From the NCBI RefSeq assembly GCF_051297175.1, contig NZ_JBINNY010000001.1, forward strand, positions 3,162,001-3,226,000: 64,000 bases of DNA, read 5' to 3'. Of the stretch, positions 51,073 to 60,094 are shown piece by piece. Each line of letters opens with the position of its first letter. Positions within the stretch are counted from its first letter, which is position 1. This DNA is from Dryocola sp051297175 (GTDB lineage Bacteria; Pseudomonadota; Gammaproteobacteria; Enterobacterales; Enterobacteriaceae). Under the pieces are notes generated by a model. That model was not told the DNA's origin. It saw nothing but the letters and a program-made list of their open reading frames with translations, and did no database searches. Both the position numbers and the translations under genes were made by a program.

Positions 51073-52375
51073 GCGCCTGTACCTTGGCTCCGTAATCGTT
51101 AATTGCCTGCCACTGAGGCGGCAGGCCGGTAAAGTCTGCTTCAGCCACACCGAGGCGTACCGCCTGGTCGACCACGATTCGTGCCACATCAAAATGGCGC
51201 GCGCGCGGATATTGGGTGAGATAGTCTTTCATCACCACGCCTAAATCTAGCGGCACTTGTCTGGTTTTGTAGACCTGCAGCGCGGCTTCAATCATCGCCG
51301 CCAGCTGTTCGCGGATCTCATTAAACTCTTCGAACTCAAGGTCGGTTGGCAGCTCGCCCGTCACCTCTTCATCGCGCAGCGTCATTTCTTCGTCGCGCAT
51401 ATCAAGCAGGCGGTCGGCGTTGGCATAGGTCAACGCCCACGGCGAGTCGAAATAATTTTGTACCGAAACGCGCAGGCGCTGGGCAAAGACGCGGTTTTTG
51501 TCCATGTCGATGGCGGTACGAATGAATTTATGCACGTGGCGGTCGTAGCCGATCCACAGGTCGATAGCCTGCTGGCCCCAGCTGATGATGCGGTCCAGCT
51601 TGCTTTGCAGATCGAAAACCAGACGGTCGACAAAGTGCAGGTCGTCGCGCCCCATCGTCGATTCCTGAATGCGCAGCAGGTTCGCCTGTAGCTTATCGCC
51701 CGCGGCTTCCAGGGTGTCCTGAAGCTCGCGCAGCGTGCCGGAGGTTTCAGACAAAAGAAGTTCACAGCTGGAGATAGCCGCGCGCCAGTCTTTGTTAAGC
51801 AGCTGCGCGATGTCGTCTTTTACCTGCTGCTGCTGCTCGTCCATGATGCGCTGGGTAAGATCAATGCTGTCGAAAATCTCCGCGACGGAGTATTTCAGCG
51901 GCGCAAAGACGTTGCGATGCCAGTGGAATTCATCGCCGTTTTCATCGGCAGCGTCGGCGGCGCGTTTAAGCTCGCCGGCCACGATATTAAGCTGCATCGA
52001 CAGGCGCAGCGTGGAAAATTCGCGCTGGCGAATGTAGTAGTCGGTGATCCCGATACCCAGCGGCGTAAGGCGATAAATGGAATTCCCTTCATGAATTTCG
52101 CTGGTAAAGCGGTTGAGCAGACGCTGGCGCACCATGTCATTGATGGCATTGTTTGCGCGCACGTTTATAGTTTCCGTGGTTTGTTCAAACCCGTCGCTCA
52201 CGTGGCGGAAGGCATCCACCAGTTCCCCTTCACTAAGCTCACCGTCCATCCTTTCGCCGTTCAGCGTGGCTATCGCCAGCAGGAACGTCAGGCGTTCGGT
52301 TGGGAGCGTGATTGAGAAATCATTTTTCCTGGCCCAGGCAACCAGTTCCGGCACTGTCTGGGAAACATCACTCAT
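51053..52375 (-). CDS. mukF: Chromosome partition kleisin MukF
   Basis: 440 residues, the E. coli length. It is the kleisin that joins MukB heads and carries MukE dimers. It has an N-terminal winged-helix dimerisation domain (TVPELVAWARKNDFSITLPT), a helical middle (SVAEIFDSIDLTQRIMDEQQ) and a C-terminal winged helix (PLDLGVVMKDYLTQYPRARH). ATG 52375 has AAGGA 6 bases upstream and gives MSDVSQTVPELVAW; the start six codons upstream is weaker. It overlaps the end of cmoM by 8 bases. Confidence 0.98.
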   Translation of the reverse strand: MSDVSQTVPELVAWARKNDFSITLPTERLTFLLAIATLNGERMDGELSEGELVDAFRHVSDGFEQTTETINVRANNAINDMVRQRLLNRFTSEIHEGNSIYRLTPLGIGITDYYIRQREFSTLRLSMQLNIVAGELKRAADAADENGDEFHWHRNVFAPLKYSVAEIFDSIDLTQRIMDEQQQQVKDDIAQLLNKDWRAAISSCELLLSETSGTLRELQDTLEAAGDKLQANLLRIQESTMGRDDLHFVDRLVFDLQSKLDRIISWGQQAIDLWIGYDRHVHKFIRTAIDMDKNRVFAQRLRVSVQNYFDSPWALTYANADRLLDMRDEEMTLRDEEVTGELPTDLEFEEFNEIREQLAAMIEAALQVYKTRQVPLDLGVVMKDYLTQYPRARHFDVARIVVDQAVRLGVAEADFTGLPPQWQAINDYGAKVQAHVINKY

Positions 52376-53156
52376 AATTTGTCCTTGGCTCAAGCGGCTT
52401 GATGGCTGTCACGTGGATATAGCGACCGAGGCTCACAAAAGGCTCCTGGCGGCAATACTGCGTTTCAAGTTCAAGCAAATCGTCAAAACCATCGCGTTGT
52501 TTTTGCTTGTCGCGCAGGTAATCATGGAACACCCGCACGCCGGTTTTCCCGGTAATCTGCCAGCCAATTTGCTCCAGCCAGTGGTACACCTGTTCTGGCT
52601 GCAGCGGATTGTCAGGCGAAAGCGTTTTGTTTTTGTTCTTTTTCATGCCCTGCAAAACGTATTCGAAGTTGCCGACGAACATGTTACGCATCAGCAGGCC
52701 GTTAGCATTGTAGAACATCAGCGACAATGCGCCGCCCGGTGCCAGGCAGTCCCACAGCGACTTAAGCACGGCTTGTGGATCCACGACCCATTCCAGCACC
52801 GCGTGAAACAATATCAGATCGGCTGGCCTTTCCAAATGTCGGCCAATATCCTGAGCGGATGAATGTACGAAATGCATGTTCTCGCTCACACCTTTTTCAC
52901 AGGCCAGGGCCTGAGCGCGGGCGATCATCGCAGCGGAAACGTCGCAGAGGATAACTTCATGGCCCAGTTCGGCCATACGGCAGCCCGTTTGGCCTTCTCC
53001 GCCACCGGCATCTAATACCCGCAGCTTTGGCGGCAGGGTGGCGAGCAGCGCATCAAGATCCTGCCACAATATGGCCTGGCGCAGCTGGCCTTTGGTTGTC
53101 CCATAGATGTTGCGTGAGAACTTCTCGGCAATGTCATCAAAATTGCGGTCACGCAC
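52368..53156 (-). CDS. cmoM: tRNA 5-carboxymethoxyuridine methyltransferase CmoM (SmtA)
   Basis: 262 residues (E. coli 261). It methylates cmo5U34 of tRNAs to mcmo5U with SAM. The SAM motif is LRVLDAGGGEGQTGCRMAEL, followed by VILCDVSAAMIARAQALA and LILFHAVLEWVVDP. The start is GTG 53156 (VRDRNFDDIAEKFSRN), with GGAG 8 bases upstream; it aligns with the E. coli N-terminus, while the ATG at 53249 would add 31 unrelated residues. It is the first gene of the cmoM-mukF-mukE-mukB operon and diverges from elyC. Confidence 0.94.
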   Translation of the reverse strand: MRDRNFDDIAEKFSRNIYGTTKGQLRQAILWQDLDALLATLPPKLRVLDAGGGEGQTGCRMAELGHEVILCDVSAAMIARAQALACEKGVSENMHFVHSSAQDIGRHLERPADLILFHAVLEWVVDPQAVLKSLWDCLAPGGALSLMFYNANGLLMRNMFVGNFEYVLQGMKKNKNKTLSPDNPLQPEQVYHWLEQIGWQITGKTGVRVFHDYLRDKQKQRDGFDDLLELETQYCRQEPFVSLGRYIHVTAIKPLEPRTNYE

Positions 53157-53291
53157 GGGTACTACTCCACAGCCTTTAAGGGTCAGACTTTCAAAACCGC
53201 TATTTTGGCACAGCTTGCAGGAGAATGAACCTGGCTGGTGTAATATCACCAGCGTTTGCCTGTCGGATGGTCAAAAAAGGACCCAGAATTC

Positions 53292-54068
53292 ATGCTTTTT
53301 ATCCTGAAAAAAATTATTGGCGGCCTGTTGCTGCCCCTACCATTTCTACTGTTGGTTATTGGCGCGGCGATTTTGCTGCTGTGGTTCACCCGCTGGCAAA
53401 AAACCGGGAAAGCGTTACTTACCGCCGGTTGGCTTGTTTTGCTGCTGCTAAGCCTTCAGCCGGTAGCCGATCTCATGCTTAAGCCGATCGAAAATACCTA
53501 TCCGACATGGCGCGGCGGTGAACGGGTTGATTATGTCGTGGTGCTTGGCGGCGGCTATACCTGGAACCCGGATTGGGCACCAAGCTCTAATCTGATTAAT
53601 AACAGCCTGCCGCGCGTTACCGAAGGCGTGCGGTTGTGGCAGGCCAACCCCGGCGCGAAGATGATTTTCACCGGGGCGCGGGCGATGACCAATCCGGTAA
53701 GCACGGCTGAAGCGGGAGCAAGAGTGGCGGAAAGTTTGGGCGTACCGCGTTCGGAGATAATCACGCTCGACGGCCCGAAAGATACAGAGGAAGAAGCGGC
53801 GGAGGTGGCAAAAGCGATAGGCGACAGGCCTTTCCTGCTGGTGACCTCCGCCTCGCATTTACCGCGTGCGGTAATTTTCTTCCGCAACGCGGGCCTGCGC
53901 CCTATTCCCGCCCCGGCCAATCAGATGGCGATTGAGTCACCGCTCAACCCGTGGGAGCGAGCCATTCCTTCGCCGCTTTGGCTGATGCACAGCGACCGCG
54001 TTGGCTACGAAACGCTGGGCCGCATCTGGCAGTGGCTAAAAGGGGCGTCAGGAGAGCCAGGGAAGTAG
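53292..54068 (+). CDS. elyC: Envelope biogenesis factor ElyC (YcbC)
   Basis: 258 residues (E. coli 259), DUF218. It affects peptidoglycan assembly and use of the undecaprenyl-phosphate carrier at low temperature. Two N-terminal membrane helices (LPLPFLLLVIGAAILLLWF; AGWLVLLLLSLQPVADLML) precede the periplasmic DUF218 domain (VVLGGGYTWNPDWAPSSNLI, PFLLVTSASHLPRAVIFFRN). ATG 53292 has AGGA about 9 bases upstream and matches the family; the frame from 53256 is longer by 12 residues. The last 21 bases overlap the end of convergent ycbJ. Confidence 0.95.
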   Translation: MLFILKKIIGGLLLPLPFLLLVIGAAILLLWFTRWQKTGKALLTAGWLVLLLLSLQPVADLMLKPIENTYPTWRGGERVDYVVVLGGGYTWNPDWAPSSNLINNSLPRVTEGVRLWQANPGAKMIFTGARAMTNPVSTAEAGARVAESLGVPRSEIITLDGPKDTEEEAAEVAKAIGDRPFLLVTSASHLPRAVIFFRNAGLRPIPAPANQMAIESPLNPWERAIPSPLWLMHSDRVGYETLGRIWQWLKGASGEPGK

Positions 54069-54941
54069 GCCTTTAGTTGCCGCGTCGAAAGCGGGCCGGT
54101 TAACGCGGCCCGTCTGCACCAGTTGGGCAACCGCGTCCCACAGCACGTACAGCCAGCGCCGCCACAAGAATGACTCCGCAACCGGCGCGCGCTGTAGATA
54201 GTGCCAAAACAGGCTTTCCGCCTGCCCTTCTTCATATAGCCGGAAGATTTCATATTCGCGCGGTGCCCACAGCACGATGCCAGGGTTGACCATCGCTAGC
54301 AGCTGGTCGCTTTTGCCGTCTTTTAACATGCTGCGCAGGGTAAAATTGCCGTGCACCAGCACGCAGTTATCGTTGAATCCTTCGAACATGCGCGGCAGGC
54401 ATTCGCGCGAGCGGAACAGGATGCGCTTATCCAGCATCGTCAGACCGGTATTTTTAAACTGGTTTAAGGTATTCCATAACACCTCGACGCGCTGGCGATA
54501 CCACGACGGCCAGATGTTTTCCTGCGTGCTGTCTACGCTACCGACGCAGCCCGCGCTGTCTACGCGGTGCCAGGAAAGCAGGCCTTCGACGATTTGATCT
54601 TTGAGATGCTCCCAGCGGTCCGGCGTTCTGGTTGGTGCTTCAACGGATACGCCGCGCAGGCGCTCCATAAGCAGCACGTCCGGACCGGGATTGTCATCGT
54701 GTGTCACGATGCCGTAGACCACAGGCATGCGCACGGTGCCGGAACGCGCCAGCATCGACATTTTCCAGGCCTGCTGCGCCGCAACGCCCGGTGAGTTAAA
54801 ACTTTTCGCCAGCAAAGGCATCGCATGGCCTTCGCTATCGTAAAGCGACCAGACCGCGGTATCCGTTTGCTCACTGATACACTCGATGCGGCTTAATTTT
54901 TCACCCAGCAGGTGGCTCAATTCCTTCCGCAGCAACTCCAT
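54048..54941 (-). CDS. ycbJ: Kinase-fold protein YcbJ
   Basis: 297 residues, the E. coli length. The pattern is that of the aminoglycoside phosphotransferase/choline kinase fold: an N-terminal lobe with LLMERLRGVSVEAP and a Brenner-type loop VLVHGNFTLRSMLKDG, where Asn replaces the usual catalytic-loop Asp. The later MVNPGIVLWAPREYEIFRLY stands where the metal-binding DFG-like aspartate is expected, and has Asn. This suggests a weak or inactive kinase; no function is established. It overlaps convergent elyC by 21 bases. Confidence 0.9.
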   Translation of the reverse strand: MELLRKELSHLLGEKLSRIECISEQTDTAVWSLYDSEGHAMPLLAKSFNSPGVAAQQAWKMSMLARSGTVRMPVVYGIVTHDDNPGPDVLLMERLRGVSVEAPTRTPDRWEHLKDQIVEGLLSWHRVDSAGCVGSVDSTQENIWPSWYRQRVEVLWNTLNQFKNTGLTMLDKRILFRSRECLPRMFEGFNDNCVLVHGNFTLRSMLKDGKSDQLLAMVNPGIVLWAPREYEIFRLYEEGQAESLFWHYLQRAPVAESFLWRRWLYVLWDAVAQLVQTGRVNRPAFDAATKGLLPWLS

Positions 54942-55031
54942 AACCCGTTACCCCTGTGAAGACTGGTACTTTTCATAATGAGCGCGCTTTTGCCGGATGT
55001 CATCCCTTCAGATCAATATGTCTCCAGATAG

Positions 55032-55058
55032 TAAAAAACCGGCTCGATGGCCGGTTTG
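55032..55058 (-). terminator. Rho-independent terminator after kdsB
   Basis: On the minus strand AAACCGGC / GCCGGTTT with a 6-base loop is followed by TTTAC, 18 bases after the kdsB stop. It closes the msbA-lpxK-ycaQ-ycaR-kdsB run. Confidence 0.88.
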
Positions 55059-55075
55059 CTTAGGTTGCGAGAGCT

Positions 55076-55822
55076 TTAGCGCATCGCGATACGGACACGT
55101 TCCAGATCTTCCGGCGTATCTACACCAATGCTCGGGATCTCTTTAGCTACCGCCACGTGGATTTTCTCACCGTTCCACAGCACGCGGAGCTGCTCAAGCA
55201 TTTCAATTTGCTCAAGCTGGCTTGGCTCCCAGCTGATATAACGACGAACGAAACCGGCACGGTAGCCGTAAATGCCGATGTGGCGCAGGAAGGTGTCGCC
55301 AATTGCTTCACGAGACTGGGCAAAGCGGTCGCGGTCCCAGGGAATAGTCGCGCGGGAGAAATACAGCGCGTAGCCCTGAGCATCCATCACTACTTTGACC
55401 GCATTTGGGTTAAAGGCCTCTTCGGCAGAGTCGATGGGCACGGCAAGCGTTGCCATCCCGGCCTGGCTGTTGGCGAGATTTTCTGCCACCTGACGAATAA
55501 TGACCGGCGGGATCATCGGTTCGTCACCCTGCACGTTGACGATAACGGTGTCATCGCTAAAGCCGCATTTTTCGATAACCTCGGCCAGACGTTCGGTGCC
55601 CGACTGGTGATCGGCGCGCGTCATGCACACTTCGCCACCGGCCGCTTCAACGGCGCGAGCGACCTCTTCATGATCTGTTGCCACGATAATGCGGTCCGCG
55701 CCGGATTCGCGAGCGCGCTCCAGAACATGCACCACCATCGGCTTGCCGTTGATGTCTTTTAACGGCTTGCCCGGCAGCCGCGTGGAGGAATAGCGGGCGG
55801 GAATAATAGCCACAAAACTCAT
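55076..55822 (-). CDS. kdsB: CMP-KDO synthetase
   Basis: 248 residues, the E. coli length. It activates KDO with CTP for addition to lipid A. The nucleotidyltransferase N-terminus MSFVAIIPARYSSTRLPGKP, VNVQGDEPMIPPVIIRQVAE, and LRHIGIYGYRAGFVRRYISW are all typical. The ATG overlaps the ycaR stop by 4 bases. As the last gene of an operon with lpxK and msbA, it groups three steps of lipopolysaccharide synthesis and export. Confidence 0.98.
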   Translation of the reverse strand: MSFVAIIPARYSSTRLPGKPLKDINGKPMVVHVLERARESGADRIIVATDHEEVARAVEAAGGEVCMTRADHQSGTERLAEVIEKCGFSDDTVIVNVQGDEPMIPPVIIRQVAENLANSQAGMATLAVPIDSAEEAFNPNAVKVVMDAQGYALYFSRATIPWDRDRFAQSREAIGDTFLRHIGIYGYRAGFVRRYISWEPSQLEQIEMLEQLRVLWNGEKIHVAVAKEIPSIGVDTPEDLERVRIAMR

Positions 55823-56001
55823 GGATTCGTCTCGTCGAGGGTCAACGTACGCGCTTCCGTTTCCAGAAGGACGGGAATGCCGTCGCGAAACGGGAAGGCA
55901 AGGCCATCAGGCTTGCAGACAAGCTCCTGCTTTTCCTGATTAAAATAAAGTTTGCCGTTGCACACCGGGCAGGCAATGATTTCAAGTAAACGACTTTCCA
56001 T
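55819..56001 (-). CDS. ycaR: Trm112-like small protein YcaR
   Basis: 60 residues, the E. coli length. A Trm112p-type fold with a CPVC zinc-type motif (RLLEIIACPVCNGKLYFNQ) and one further cysteine (LVCKPDGLAFPFRDGIPVLL) is visible. The role in bacteria is not settled. ATG 56001 has GGAG 6 bases upstream; the longer frame to 56151 overlaps ycaQ and is rejected. Coupled to kdsB by ATGA. Confidence 0.94.
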   Translation of the reverse strand: MESRLLEIIACPVCNGKLYFNQEKQELVCKPDGLAFPFRDGIPVLLETEARTLTLDETNP

Positions 56002-56050
56002 AGATACTCCAGAATGGGCGCCATCAAGGGCGTCAGAATAGCATAACTGA

Positions 56051-57283
56051 TTAGCTCGTCGGGGTAATTTCCCAGCCGCTTCCCCACGAAGCGGCGAGCG
56101 CAGCGGGAATATTTCCCAGCACAATTTGCGACGCTCCCTGCCAGAGAGCAAACTCGCTTATCGCGACTCGCAGGCCATTTACCAGGGATGCGCCGGGTTT
56201 TACACCGTCTTCCAGATATAAACTTATGATTTCCAGCTCGCCCTGTTTACGGTGCATTTTGGCATCCATTCGTCCAACAATGACGCCCTGATGCAGCAAG
56301 GGCAGTACGAAATAGCCGTACTTTCTCTTTTCCGCCGGGGTATAGCACTCAAGGCGATAGGAGAAGCCAAACAGCGCCTCGGCACGTTTGCGGTCCCATA
56401 CAACCGGGTCGAAAGGAGACAGCACGGCGCTGTGCGTCGCCCTAAGCGTATTTTGTTCCGCTCGCGGCAGTAGCGGCAAAAGGGATTTATGCAGCCACAT
56501 AACGCCCAACGTTTCAACCTCAACCGGGATTGCCACGCCCTGCTTTTCCCACTCCGCCATGACGCTCTTAATGGGAACGTGACGCAGGCGGTAGTAATCG
56601 GCCAGCCATTCAGGGCGGAAAATGCCCAGGCTGCGAGCGCTTTTTTCAAGCATTTGCAGTTCGGCATCCTGCTGATGAATGAGATGCAGCTCGTCGTTCC
56701 AGTCAGGCATCACGCGCGAAGTGAGATCGTAGACGCGCTGGAAGTTGCGTCTCTCCACAACCATTACCTGGCCGGAGGTAAATAGGCCTTCAAGATGTTT
56801 TTTGTGCGGCTTCCATTCCCACCAGCCGCCAGCGCCTTTACGCGGGTGTTCAAAATCTGCCGAACGAACAGGCCCCGTTTCGGCGATGTGATGCAACAAC
56901 CGTTCAATTTCTTCCGCGTGCTCAATCATCCAGCCCGGTTTGTATTTCCAGCCCATGTTTTCCGGCTGAAGCATCCTGTGGCGCACCAGCGCAAAATCCT
57001 CTTTCGGCAGAAAGCAGGCTTCATGCGCCCAATACTCGATGAGTTCACCTTTCGCTAGCGCCTCATCCAGCAGACGTTGCGGATACTGACCGAGGCGGCT
57101 AAAAAGCACCAGATACGGGCTGCGGGCGACGATATTGATAGTATCGATTTGCAGAAGCGACATTTGGAAAATGGTTGCGGTAATGTCGCGAGCCTGCGCG
57201 CGGCGGCGCGGCTTGAGAAGCAGCCCCTGCGCGGCAAGGTGGAGGTTTCGCGCGGCTCGTAAGGTCAGGTACGGTAAGGACAT
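56051..57283 (-). CDS. ycaQ: Interstrand-crosslink DNA glycosylase YcaQ
   Basis: 410 residues, the E. coli length. It is an HTH_42/AlkX-type glycosylase that unhooks DNA interstrand crosslinks, for example those from nitrogen mustards. Visible are the N-terminal helical region ARNLHLAAQGLLLKPRRRAQ, the conserved WAHEACFLPKEDF, GWWEWKPHKKHLEGLFTSGQ and SPFDPVVWDRKRAEALFGFS. The catalytic QxQ/QxD-type element described for the family is probably the LLQIDTINIVARSP segment. ATG 57283 has AGGA 7 bases upstream. It sits between lpxK and ycaR in the LPS operon. Confidence 0.94.
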   Translation of the reverse strand: MSLPYLTLRAARNLHLAAQGLLLKPRRRAQARDITATIFQMSLLQIDTINIVARSPYLVLFSRLGQYPQRLLDEALAKGELIEYWAHEACFLPKEDFALVRHRMLQPENMGWKYKPGWMIEHAEEIERLLHHIAETGPVRSADFEHPRKGAGGWWEWKPHKKHLEGLFTSGQVMVVERRNFQRVYDLTSRVMPDWNDELHLIHQQDAELQMLEKSARSLGIFRPEWLADYYRLRHVPIKSVMAEWEKQGVAIPVEVETLGVMWLHKSLLPLLPRAEQNTLRATHSAVLSPFDPVVWDRKRAEALFGFSYRLECYTPAEKRKYGYFVLPLLHQGVIVGRMDAKMHRKQGELEIISLYLEDGVKPGASLVNGLRVAISEFALWQGASQIVLGNIPAALAASWGSGWEITPTS

Positions 57284-57329
57284 GGTATTTCCTGTCATCA
57301 ACAACCCAGTCACGGCCACGCGGAAAAGC

Positions 57330-58313
57330 TTATTTCACCAGCGCGACCAATGTTTGTAGCAGCTGTTCTGCCTGCGGTTGTGCAAGGTGGGCATCAACGG
57401 GCAAATACCACCAGTTTGGATGCCCTTCGGCAAAGCCACGACATTTAACGGCGTCTTTTTCAGTCATCAGTAAGGTCTGATTTTCACCCGCAAGCTTTAT
57501 TACGTCTGCTTCCGTTAGCGCTTGATGGTCAGCAAGGCTAAAGGTCTGCAACGGCGTAACGCCACACTGTTGAAGCGTAGCGAAAAAACGCGGGGGGTGG
57601 CCGATACCCGCCATCGCAACCACATTTTGTAACGTCTGCAACGGACGACGTTCGCCGGTGAAAAGATTTACGGCATCCCCAGGCTTAAGATGCATAGCGA
57701 TTTCGCCTTGCTGCGCCATGCCACCATTCGTTATTACTGCATCGACAGACTTTAAGCGCCCCGTACGTTCGCGCATCGGTCCGGCGGGTAACCACCAGCC
57801 ATTACCAAAGCGCCTGACGCCATCCACGACAACAATTTCCTTATCACGTGCTAGAGCATAGTGCTGAAGGCCATCGTCAGTAATGATGAGCTGCGGCCGC
57901 GCGCGTTCAATGAGAGCTTTAACCGCTGCGCTGCGTTCTGGATCGACGGCAACAGGTGCGCCGGTGCGCTGGAAAATTAGTACCGGCTCATCGCCCGCCT
58001 GCGCGGTACTGGTATCAGATTCAAGGATAAGCGGGTAGCTATCGGCTTTACCGCCGTAGCCGCGCGAAACTACGCCTACGCGGATGCCGCGAGCCTGGAG
58101 CTGCTCAACCAGCCAGATAACAACCGGTGTTTTACCGTTACCACCGGCGGTAAGGTTACCGACAACGACCACCGGCACCGGCGAGCGCCAGGCTTTGCGC
58201 AGGCCTAGCTTATAGCTAAGGCGGATAGCTCCGCTCACCAGGCCATAAAGCCAGGCGAGCGGTAATAACAGCAGGTAGAGGGGAGATTTTCCCGACCAGA
58301 TGCGTTCGATCAT
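57330..58313 (-). CDS. lpxK: Tetraacyldisaccharide 4'-kinase
   Basis: 327 residues (E. coli 328). It phosphorylates the 4' position of the lipid A precursor at the inner membrane. An N-terminal membrane-associated segment (LYLLLLPLAWLYGLVSGAIR) is followed by the P-loop VVVVGNLTAGGNGKTPVVIW and ITDDGLQHYALARDKEIVVV, which carries the catalytic Asp pair. It overlaps msbA by 4 bases, so kinase and flippase are translationally coupled. Confidence 0.97.
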   Translation of the reverse strand: MIERIWSGKSPLYLLLLPLAWLYGLVSGAIRLSYKLGLRKAWRSPVPVVVVGNLTAGGNGKTPVVIWLVEQLQARGIRVGVVSRGYGGKADSYPLILESDTSTAQAGDEPVLIFQRTGAPVAVDPERSAAVKALIERARPQLIITDDGLQHYALARDKEIVVVDGVRRFGNGWWLPAGPMRERTGRLKSVDAVITNGGMAQQGEIAMHLKPGDAVNLFTGERRPLQTLQNVVAMAGIGHPPRFFATLQQCGVTPLQTFSLADHQALTEADVIKLAGENQTLLMTEKDAVKCRGFAEGHPNWWYLPVDAHLAQPQAEQLLQTLVALVK

Positions 58314-60058
58314 TCGCCGAACTGCATTTTGTGCAGCTGAGCGTAGACGCCCTCATGCGAGATAAGCTTCGCATGTGGACCGCGCTCAACGATACGCCCA
58401 TCTTCCACCACGATGATTTCATCTGCCTGCTCGATTGTGGAGAGGCGGTGAGCAATCACCAGTGAAGTACGGTTTTTCTGCAGCTCGTCCAGCGCGGCCT
58501 GAATGGCGCGTTCGGACTCGGTATCAAGTGCAGAAGTTGCTTCATCAAGGATCAGAATTGGGCTATCGCGCAACAGCGCACGAGCGATAGCGATACGCTG
58601 GCGCTGGCCGCCGGAAAGCAGCACGCCGTTTTCACCGATTTGCGTATCCAGGCCATTTTCCATTTTGTTGATGAAGTCCATCGCATGGGCCATGCGCGCG
58701 GCCTTTTCAATTTCTTCGCGACTGTACTTATCGGTACGCGCATAAGCGATATTGTTGGCGATGGTGTCGTTAAACAGGTGGACGTTCTGGGAAACCAGCG
58801 CAACCTGATTACGCAGGGATGCCAGCGTATATTCCCGAATATCGTGACCATCAATAAGGATGCTGCCTTGCTGGATATCGTAGAAGCGGGTCATCAGGCT
58901 GGCAATGGTTGACTTACCGGAGCCGGAGCGCCCTACCAGAGCAACGGTTTTCCCTGCCGGAATGGTCAGGCTGATGTTCTGCAAGGCAGGCGCGGCGCGG
59001 CCAGAATAGGTGAAAGTCACATCCCGGAATTCCACGTCACCTTTGGCTCGTTCAAGAACCAGCTTGCCATCATCCTTTTCCTGTTCACTGTCCAGAATCG
59101 AGAACAGCGTCTGGCAGGCGGCCATACCGCGCTGAAACTGGGCGTTCACATTGGTCAAAGACTTCAACGGACGCATCAGACCGTACATGGAAGAGAAGAC
59201 CACGGTAAAAGTACCGGCTGAGAGCGAACCTGTGATATTGGGGAACGCGGCCGCGATAAGGATAAACGACAGCGCTAAAGAGGCTATCAGCTGAATGATA
59301 GGGTCCGAGAAAGAAGAGGCGGAAACCATTCTCATTCCCTGGCGACGCATATGGTTACTGATTTTCTTGAAACGTTCGCCTTCGACTTCCTGGCCACCAA
59401 AAATAAGCACTTCTTTATGACCCTTCAACATCTGCTCTGCGCTTGCCGTCACCTGCCCCATCGTGTTCTGCATATTTTTGCTGAGGCTGCGAAAACGTTT
59501 TGAGACGATACGAATCAGCACGGACACGATCGGCGCGATGATAAGCAAAATGATAGAGAGCTGCCAGCTGTACCAAAACATCATCGCACACAAGCAGATA
59601 ATAGAAGCGCCTTCGCGCACCACGGTTACGAGTGAGCTCGAGGAAGATGAGGCTACCTGTTCTGAGTCATAGGTAATACGCGAGAGAAGCGTTCCCGTCG
59701 ACTGCTGGTCAAAGAAGGTGACCGGCATACCCATCATATGGCTGAAAAGTGTGCGACGCATGGTCATCACCACTTTTCCTGATACCCAGGAGATACAGTA
59801 GCTTGAAACGTAACTGGTGATACCACGGAGGATCATCAAGGCCGGAACGGCGAGCGCCATCCAGATCAGCACTGATGTATCGGCCTTGGCGAACCCTTCA
59901 TCAAGCAGTGGTTTTAACATTGAGATCATGTACGCATCGGTTGCAGCATTAATAACCAATGCTATCGCGGCAGCTATAAGCCCTAATCTGAACGGAGCAA
60001 TCACCGGCCAGAGACGGCGGAAGGTCTGCCATGTGGAGAGATCTTTATCGTTATGCAT
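58310..60058 (-). CDS. msbA: Lipid A flippase MsbA
   Basis: 582 residues, the E. coli length. This homodimeric ABC exporter flips core-lipid A across the inner membrane. Six membrane helices fill the first 320 residues (FRLGLIAAAIALVINAATDA; ASIICLCAMMFWYSWQLSII). The ATPase domain has Walker A ALVGRSGSGKSTIASL, the signature LLSGGQRQRIAIARALL, Walker B ILILDEATSALDTESE and the switch VIAHRLSTIEQADEI. It starts 36 bases after the comEC stop. Confidence 0.98.
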   Translation of the reverse strand: MHNDKDLSTWQTFRRLWPVIAPFRLGLIAAAIALVINAATDAYMISMLKPLLDEGFAKADTSVLIWMALAVPALMILRGITSYVSSYCISWVSGKVVMTMRRTLFSHMMGMPVTFFDQQSTGTLLSRITYDSEQVASSSSSSLVTVVREGASIICLCAMMFWYSWQLSIILLIIAPIVSVLIRIVSKRFRSLSKNMQNTMGQVTASAEQMLKGHKEVLIFGGQEVEGERFKKISNHMRRQGMRMVSASSFSDPIIQLIASLALSFILIAAAFPNITGSLSAGTFTVVFSSMYGLMRPLKSLTNVNAQFQRGMAACQTLFSILDSEQEKDDGKLVLERAKGDVEFRDVTFTYSGRAAPALQNISLTIPAGKTVALVGRSGSGKSTIASLMTRFYDIQQGSILIDGHDIREYTLASLRNQVALVSQNVHLFNDTIANNIAYARTDKYSREEIEKAARMAHAMDFINKMENGLDTQIGENGVLLSGGQRQRIAIARALLRDSPILILDEATSALDTESERAIQAALDELQKNRTSLVIAHRLSTIEQADEIIVVEDGRIVERGPHAKLISHEGVYAQLHKMQFGE

Positions 60059-60094
60059 TCAATAAACCAGCATGTGATGAAATAGCCGCATATT

